Assembly: GCA_036874045.1 (NCBI GenBank)
Contig: CM072335.1
Coordinates: forward strand, 5,786,001-5,850,000
Length of the DNA stretch: 64,000 nucleotides
Reading direction: 5' to 3'
DNA from: Cymodocea nodosa
Taxonomy: Eukaryota > Streptophyta > Magnoliopsida > Alismatales > Cymodoceaceae
The position numbers and the translations under genes are program-made. The notes under the pieces were generated by a model. It searched no databases and was not told the DNA's origin. It worked only from the letters and a program-made list of their open reading frames with translations. How positions within the stretch are numbered: the stretch's first letter is position 1; each line of letters begins with the position of its first letter. Shown here in pieces: positions 58,650 to 64,000 of this stretch.

Positions 58650-59610
58650 TTAAGATACTATGTATTTATTGTAAAATCATAGTAGTATCTTATTGATTTT
58701 AGGTAGTTTATCAATTTTAATAGTTTTTACGATTTTAAGTGGAAGTGTAAATGAAAAACATTAAATACTTCTGACATTCTGAAATTTTGATTAAATGTTT
58801 TCTTTGAATCAAGGAAAATGCATATAATCATGCATAAATTTGACTTAATTGATTAAACTTGTAGAATAAGTTATATGTAACTCATCTTAAACTGTTAATC
58901 AAAACTATAAGCTTATTGAAACTGATTCATATTCTCAGTATAATCATAGAAGTAAAAATTGTATGAGATTTGTGTTTTATTGCATCTGTATTAATGGAAT
59001 ACATATATACTATGCTTAAAATGAAAAGTGCTTACAAAGTGAAAATCTTTGAGAGTTTATTGATCAATTTGATCACGAGCCTTTTGTACTTGAGCATATA
59101 GGTATGTAAGGATTGTTGTCCTGAAAAAGGATTCTTTAAATCTGGCAACCTAAGGTCCTGATCAGATCTGGGATTGTTGACTGAAAGCTCATTACACGGG
59201 TACATTAGAAAGCTCTTGTATGATTCAAGCTTTTCAAACTAACTTTTAAAGAAAATTATCAATATTTACTGTTTTGAAAAGAAAAAGTTGTTTCATTAAT
59301 TACAGATATCTTTGAATCGCATATAGTTTATACCAATATGACTACTGATTTATTGAATCAATATTAGTACTTTTGAAAATGTTTATTTGAGATACATTCT
59401 TTTATTCTCCTTGAATTAATCCAATTGAGTTCAAAGTTGTGTTTTGATTCATATACAGTAGGAATTGATTCTGGAAATCATTTTTGATGATGTCAGGATA
59501 ACGGAAGTATCTAAACAGAAAATGTAAAAGTACAGTTATACTTAACATCTATTGTCACTACAAGTATATTTTGTATTTTGATTGACTATATTTGAAGTAT
59601 ATTTGTAGGG
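58650..59610 (+). other. Conserved noncoding module (copy C2, Ty1 element)
   Basis: Between pol and ORF-T; no ORF. Core 59047-59251 (205 bases) is nearly identical to the module in the Ty3 elements (21044-21247, 32476-32668), including gataggtatgtaaggattg and cagatctgggattgttgac. Flanking similarity extends to about 58650 and 59610, where it ends at acceptor-like tatatttgtag followed by the PPT-like gggggagga. Confidence 0.75.
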
Positions 59611-59879
59611 GGAGGATTAACAATGTCGAAAATAGATTAATATAATTTAGAATACAAATCTTAGTTAATCTGAATTAATGTCCTCTTAAAATCTTGATGA
59701 AATAATTTAAAAAGACAAATAAACTATTTTAGATTCAAAGGACAAAATGTTCAAATAGTTTACTATGTTCTCAAGATAATGTTAAGTTTTAGCATGTGTG
59801 TTATTTTCGGAACGTTTCAGTTGGAAGCATCCGAAAATTGTTTTAAGTGTACTAACTAGACGTTATGTTAGATAAGGTA
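59605..59879 (+). other. Spacer with PPT-like motif
   Basis: gtagggggaggattaac at 59606, resembling the PPTs further right, then AT-rich noncoding sequence. No ORF supported. Confidence 0.4.
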
Positions 59880-60132
59880 ACGTGTAAAACTGCCTCTAGA
59901 CAGCGTTTTACTCGTTAGGTTAGTTAACTCAACGAGTTATACTTGAATATTTCGGGTACCTTGATTAACTAAACTTTATTCAATATTTATTTTATTTCTA
60001 AACCCCACTTCTCTTCACGTTGAGTTATACGCCTAAAAACCCTATTTAAACACTTATAACACGGGGACTTAGGTTATTTGTAAACTTTGTCAAGAAAATC
60101 TTTCATGCTTGTTGCTGTAACAACCTGCGACG
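59880..60132 (+). promoter_or_regulatory. Promoter-like region upstream of ORF-T (C2)
   Basis: A stem of CTCGTTAGG/CTCAACGAG type at 59911-59936, a GTTGAGTTATAC motif at 60020, and TATA-like tatttaaa at 60043-60050, 90 bases before the ATG. Same order and similar spacing as in front of ORF-T of the Ty3 element B (15446, 15616, 15721), and both leaders end in gctgt.gtaac..c.c.acg-like sequence before the ATG. Confidence 0.5.
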
Positions 60133-62385
60133 ATGGTCTCCAAGTTCTACAAAGGTCGTGGCAGAGGAAAAGACAAAAGCAGAAGAGATGCAAAAGGAAA
60201 AGAAATAGAGAATGATAAAGTTCCACGTACTTGGTTCAAGAAAATATTTCGAGTGAACAAAAGGTTAGAAGAACTTTATAGAGATTACTTCTTTTCTCAG
60301 GATATATTAGATGAAGTTAGACAAGAACTTCAACATACTGATGCAAGTATTACATACATGGGTATTCAAAGTAAATATGGTAGAGAATACAGAATGAAAT
60401 GTGCTGAGATTGCATTTTTGGAACAGTATGCAAAATATTTGGAAAAAGGTGTAGGTTCATCAAATAGAACTCCTCAAACTTCTATAAACGGTACAAGACT
60501 ACATGTATTTGAGGAAGAGCATGAATCAGCTATCCCTACTCCTTTATATTCAAAACAAGTAGAATCAGATGTTGTTGTAGACAAAACAAAAGTTGAGAGT
60601 CTTCGAAAGGTCGTTGCAATAGAAAGTGCCTTAGAAGAATTAAAGCAGAAAACTTTTATGGAGCAATTTGAAAAGAAAACAGCAATACTTGAAAAGGAGA
60701 AACAAAAATGTTATAGAAGAAGGAAAGTCAGAAAAATTATGTCTAAGGAAACAAAGTCTATTGAAAAAGGAAAATCAGATGAAAATTTATTTCCAAAGGA
60801 CAATGTATGTCTAGACATTGTACCTTATTGTGCATCTGATAAACTCATCAGTTCCGAACACACTAAAATTGATGAAGATAATGAGACTTTATTTTCCCTT
60901 GCTAGAAAACTTGAGAAGAAATCCAAGTCAAATATGAGCTCAAGTTTTTCTATTAGTACAAGTCCTGATGATGTAGAAATTGACAAATCAGAGCATCAGG
61001 CACCTGACATTGAACAAGTTATTGCAGATATAATTGACAATGTTGAGGCAGTAACTAGTTCAAAGGCTGAATTGTCTAGAGTAGCAGATATTGAAAATGT
61101 TAAGATTCTAGAAGAGCTCAAAGTTAACCAGCCTTCTATGGAATCTATAGAAGTAGAGTCTGACAATTCATAGCATGAATCAATGGAAATATCTATTGAA
61201 CAAAATGAACAATTACAGACAGATACACCGACTGTAGAATTTGTGGAAAAATTGTACTCTGAACATTCTATAGAAATTGAACAGATGAATGTTGAGCATA
61301 TTGACAATGTTCCTAACACTGTTGAAGCTGAAGAATCAAGCTTACCTGAGCAGCTTCAAGATAATATTTTGGAAGAGGAACAACATGACATTCATTTTGA
61401 AGAAGAGGTTCCTGAAGATGAATTAAACTCTGAATCACGGCTTCAGGTATCACCTTCTTTGTGTACAATATTAAAAATTCAAGGTAATGCAATTCATTTT
61501 AGATCTGAAGAAGCATTGCAGAAATACAATAATCTGATTACATGTCAGATTCTGCATGCTCGTCCAATAAAATTCAGAAATTTGATGGAAATAAGAGATT
61601 TATTTGAGTTTCAAGGCCTCATTAAATTCTTGCCAGTAGGAACGAAATGGAAGCAATACACAGAGCTTATTGCAGCTTTTTATAACAATCTGGACAAGAA
61701 TGGAAATTTTCTGAAAACTCAAATAAATGAACAGGAGTTTATATTGTCTTCTGAGTTAATTTTTGAAGTTTTAGGATTAAAGAATGAAGGTGTTGTTGTT
61801 ACCAACAGATTTGACATAATAAGACAACTAGAATGGAACTTTCAGTCTTTATCAAAAATTCAAGATGTATATTCTGAAATGAGATTAATGGAAAATTTGA
61901 ATGCAGAGGCAAGGTTTATTGCAAATTTATTTCAGAGAGTTGGACACAATTTGGAAGTCAGCAGAAGTTGTTTATATGCAACTTATGGCCTGCTGAATAA
62001 AATTCAAATAAATTGGTTTGATGTTTTTATGTCTCAACTACAACATATGAGTTCAAAGTTATTTTATGGTGATGTTGTATGTAGAATCCTTGCAAACCAA
62101 TTGACTTTATCTGACTGGCCCTCTGAAACTAAAGGCATGAGAGCATTTAGTGTCAAGGATTTGCAAAAATTCCAGGCCATGCATAAACCTCAATGATAAC
62201 AACAATAACAACCTGATACAGACCATATACAACAACAACAACAAAGTTATTCAGTTCAAGCAGAATAGCAAACCCAACTACCTCCTGACTTAGATGTAGT
62301 GCTTAACGACACCATAAATGATATTAGGCATCTAGGAGATAAAATATGTAATGCTATAAGTGATATACTTAGGGGGAGTCGATAA
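60133..62385 (+). pseudogene. ORF-T homologue in the copia element C2
   Basis: One frame of 751 codons from the ATG at 60133 to the TAA at 62383, with a stop at 61171 and a cluster of stops at 62194-62210 plus 62267, all explicable as CAA/CAG to stop. Basic N-terminus (GRGRGKDKSRR), charged coiled-coil-like middle, then the domain with DLFEFQGL (61597-61620), GLKNEG (61774-61791), INWFDVF and LFYGD (62059-62073), then a Q-rich stretch and a short helix. Length, order and motifs match ORF-T of the Ty3 elements (743 codons in B). The first 346 and next 337 codons are open on their own. Position is that of the env-like ORF of Sireviruses; no signal peptide or clear membrane segment is visible, so an envelope role is not supported. 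Confidence 0.8.
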
Positions 62386-62881
62386 TTATTTTTGTTTGTT
62401 TCTGAATACAAAATGTAATGTTTGTATTACTTGTTTGATTCATTGAACAATACATTTTTCTGTAAATGTGTTCAATTATTATTCTTGTTTACAGAAATCG
62501 TTGTTGTAATTCTCTTATATACATATATATATTCTCTATAATTATCTTTTTGATTAATGACAAAAAGGGGGAGAAATATTATAAAAAGATGATTATGATC
62601 TTAATTGCATATATATATTATAAAAGGAGATGCTATTTAAATGGTTAGTGTAATCTGACAGATGATAATTAGAAAACTGATACTTATATAATTATTGACA
62701 TCTGAGAGTTTTAGTTCTGAGAGGTATAATTTACACAAACAATAGAAATAAGCTTAAGTGAACTTAAGTCAACAAACAAGTTTGTTGAATTAAAAGTTAA
62801 CCCAACGAAGGTGCTTTGTTGAGTTAAACATATTTCATAATTGATTTAATATGGTTTTGTCATCATCAAAAAGGGGGAGAT
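62367..62881 (+). other. Multiple polypurine tracts before the C2 3' LTR
   Basis: ttagggggagt near 62369 (inside the last ORF-T codons), caaaaagggggagaa at 62561-62574, and aaaaagggggaga at 62868-62880 directly before the LTR. Repeated PPTs upstream of the 3' LTR are a known Sirevirus trait. Between them lies AT-rich noncoding sequence with a (TA)n run near 62525. Confidence 0.75.
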
Positions 62882-64000
62882 TGTTGAGTATTTTTGTTTT
62901 GATGATGTGTGCTGAATGAAAATAATCATATTTCCTCAATTATTATTGCTTGTGAAAAGAAATTAAAATCATCAATTAATACAGAAAAAGCTTACTGATA
63001 TAAATACTTGTCTGTATTAGATCTGAAGTTAATATCTAGTCGTTTCGTTATATTAATTTCTCATTTAGCTAAATGTTAAGTTAACGTGTGTTTTTATTGA
63101 AAAGCATGATATGTTTTAATGTTATATCTTCTGTATCATGAACAGTGCACGTTTAGACAACTCGTTAAGTTAGAGTTTTGTTTGTATAGAGGTCACGTGA
63201 GAACTCGTTAAGTTAGAGGCTTAAAGGTTAAAATAGGTCACGTGATAACTCGATAAGTTAGTGAGTAAAAGAATAGACGAACTCGTTAAGTTAGTGTTAT
63301 ACACGTGGTGAAATTATAAGTTACGAATGTTGTATTGTATCACATGAGGTGCACATGTTTAACTCGTTAAGTTAACATAACTAAACGCGTTGAGTTGCTA
63401 TATTGAACACTAAAGCAACGCGTTAGGTTAGCGTTATAAACTTAAGTTGTTATTTTTGCACGTGGTAAAATTCTTATTATAAAAACATTTGTTTATTACT
63501 GGTTCGTTGAGTTATCGTAACACAACGGAAATGGTTCGTTGAGTTATCATAATACAACGGAGATGGTTCGTTGTGATAGCATAACACCACGGACTTAGTT
63601 CGTTGAATTAGCTACAGTACTTGTCACGTGAAATGGCACATGAGGAACTCGTTAAGTTAGAAACGTTAAGTTATATATATACTTGTGTTACTCGTTTAGT
63701 TAACATTAAAGTAACGACTTCTTATTACACTGATGAAAAACTTTTGGACGAGAAAGTTTATTTTGTAGGAAATTTTTCAGAGATCCAAGACTGATGATTA
63801 AAGAAAATTTGAAATATAAACGTGGGTTAGAACGTGTGTGTTTCGATAAAGGAAAAAGGAAAGACATGGAGAAGTGGAAAACTGGTAGTGGTTAAACGTG
63901 AAGGATATGAATGAAATGAAGATACAGTATAAAAGGCATAGAATTCTCATTGATCAATTTATCCTTGCACACAAAATGAAAAATCTTTTCAATGATCAAA
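62882..64000 (+). repeat. C2 3' LTR, cut by the window end
   Basis: 1119 bases seen of about 1612. Colinear with 51363-52480 with scattered substitutions, mostly C/T and G/A. Includes the shared block (63361-63464) and the TATA region near 63929. Confidence 0.9.

Larger units (their letters stand above)
45338..64000 (+). mobile_element. C1: Sirevirus-like Ty1/copia element, continues beyond the window
   Basis: 5' LTR 45338-46950, tRNA-Met-type PBS 46953-46964, degraded gag (47150-49024), then a minus solo Athila LTR (49025-51225) in place of about 2 kb of pol, then a short RT segment (51226-51362) into which C2 is inserted. The rest of C1 should lie beyond the right end of the window after the C2 3' LTR. 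Non-functional. Confidence 0.75.
51363..64000 (+). mobile_element. C2: Sirevirus-like Ty1/copia element, nearly complete
   Basis: 5' LTR 51363-52974, PBS 52977, gag, pol in copia order (protease, integrase, RT, RNase H; 55376-58543), a noncoding module, an internal promoter, ORF-T (60133-62385), several polypurine tracts and the 3' LTR from 62882, cut by the window end. Gag length, the long coiled-coil extension after the zinc knuckle, an env-position ORF and multiple PPTs are Sirevirus features. The 5' and 3' LTRs differ at about six of the first ~210 bases, so the insertion is moderately young, younger than C1. Confidence 0.9.

Noticed and set aside
60133-62385. ORF-T as a retroviral-like envelope protein
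   Set aside because: The env-like position suggests it, but I see no signal peptide, no clear membrane segment and no cleavage-site pattern. Its homologue in Ty3 elements also lacks them.
1-64000. tRNA or rRNA genes
   Set aside because: No cloverleaf with A and B boxes and no rRNA-like conserved sequence was seen. The tRNA-like matches are the retroelement primer binding sites.

Overview
This is a plant nuclear window, strongly AT-rich and dominated by nested LTR retrotransposons. One intact leucine-rich-repeat receptor-like protein (RLP) gene with a single 103-nt GT-AG intron, on the minus strand at 38937-42027, is the only ordinary host gene I can support. The plant origin follows from the RLP architecture, the Athila-type (Ty3) and Sirevirus-type (Ty1) elements, their PBS types and a hAT transposase relic. 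I cannot name the species.

Layout. 1-4682: mostly featureless AT-rich DNA with a possible Myb/SANT-like relic and a LINE reverse-transcriptase relic. 4683-36838: a second RLP copy, now a pseudogene, with its 3' end on the left and its 5' part on the right. It is split by a 30-kb Athila-like element (element A, 5400-35403, flanked by the 5-bp duplication cttgt). Element A is itself interrupted in pol by a related 13-kb element (element B, 10526-23517) and later by a minus-strand solo LTR (26562-28356). 36839-38645: intergenic DNA with a GC-rich island. 38646-42060: the intact RLP. 42061-44721: a tandem repeat and a hAT transposase pseudogene. 44722-64000: three Sirevirus-like Ty1/copia elements, each inserted in the previous one: a minus-strand fragment C0, then C1 (5' LTR at 45338), then C2 (51363 to beyond the window end). 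A minus-strand solo Athila-like LTR sits inside C1.

The unusual system. The Athila-like elements have a gene order I do not recognise: LTR, PBS, zinc knuckle-protease-RT(-RNase H), a large accessory ORF (ORF-T), an internal promoter, a six-codon leader exon, gag, an F-box protein gene, a noncoding module, PPT, LTR. In element A the leader exon is followed by GT...AG boundaries that would join it in frame either to gag or to the F-box ORF. Element B carries exactly the leader/F-box joined form, as if a spliced RNA had been reverse transcribed, and its 357-codon F-box ORF is intact although the rest of B is riddled with stops. The copia element C2, from a different superfamily, carries a homologue of ORF-T, a near-identical noncoding module of about 205 bp, and a nearly identical LTR block of about 100 bp. 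The elements thus appear to exchange a common set of accessory ORF, RNA module and promoter hairpins across superfamilies.

All elements are decayed, mainly by stops at CAA, CAG, CGA or TGG codons. Neither A nor B retains an integrase.
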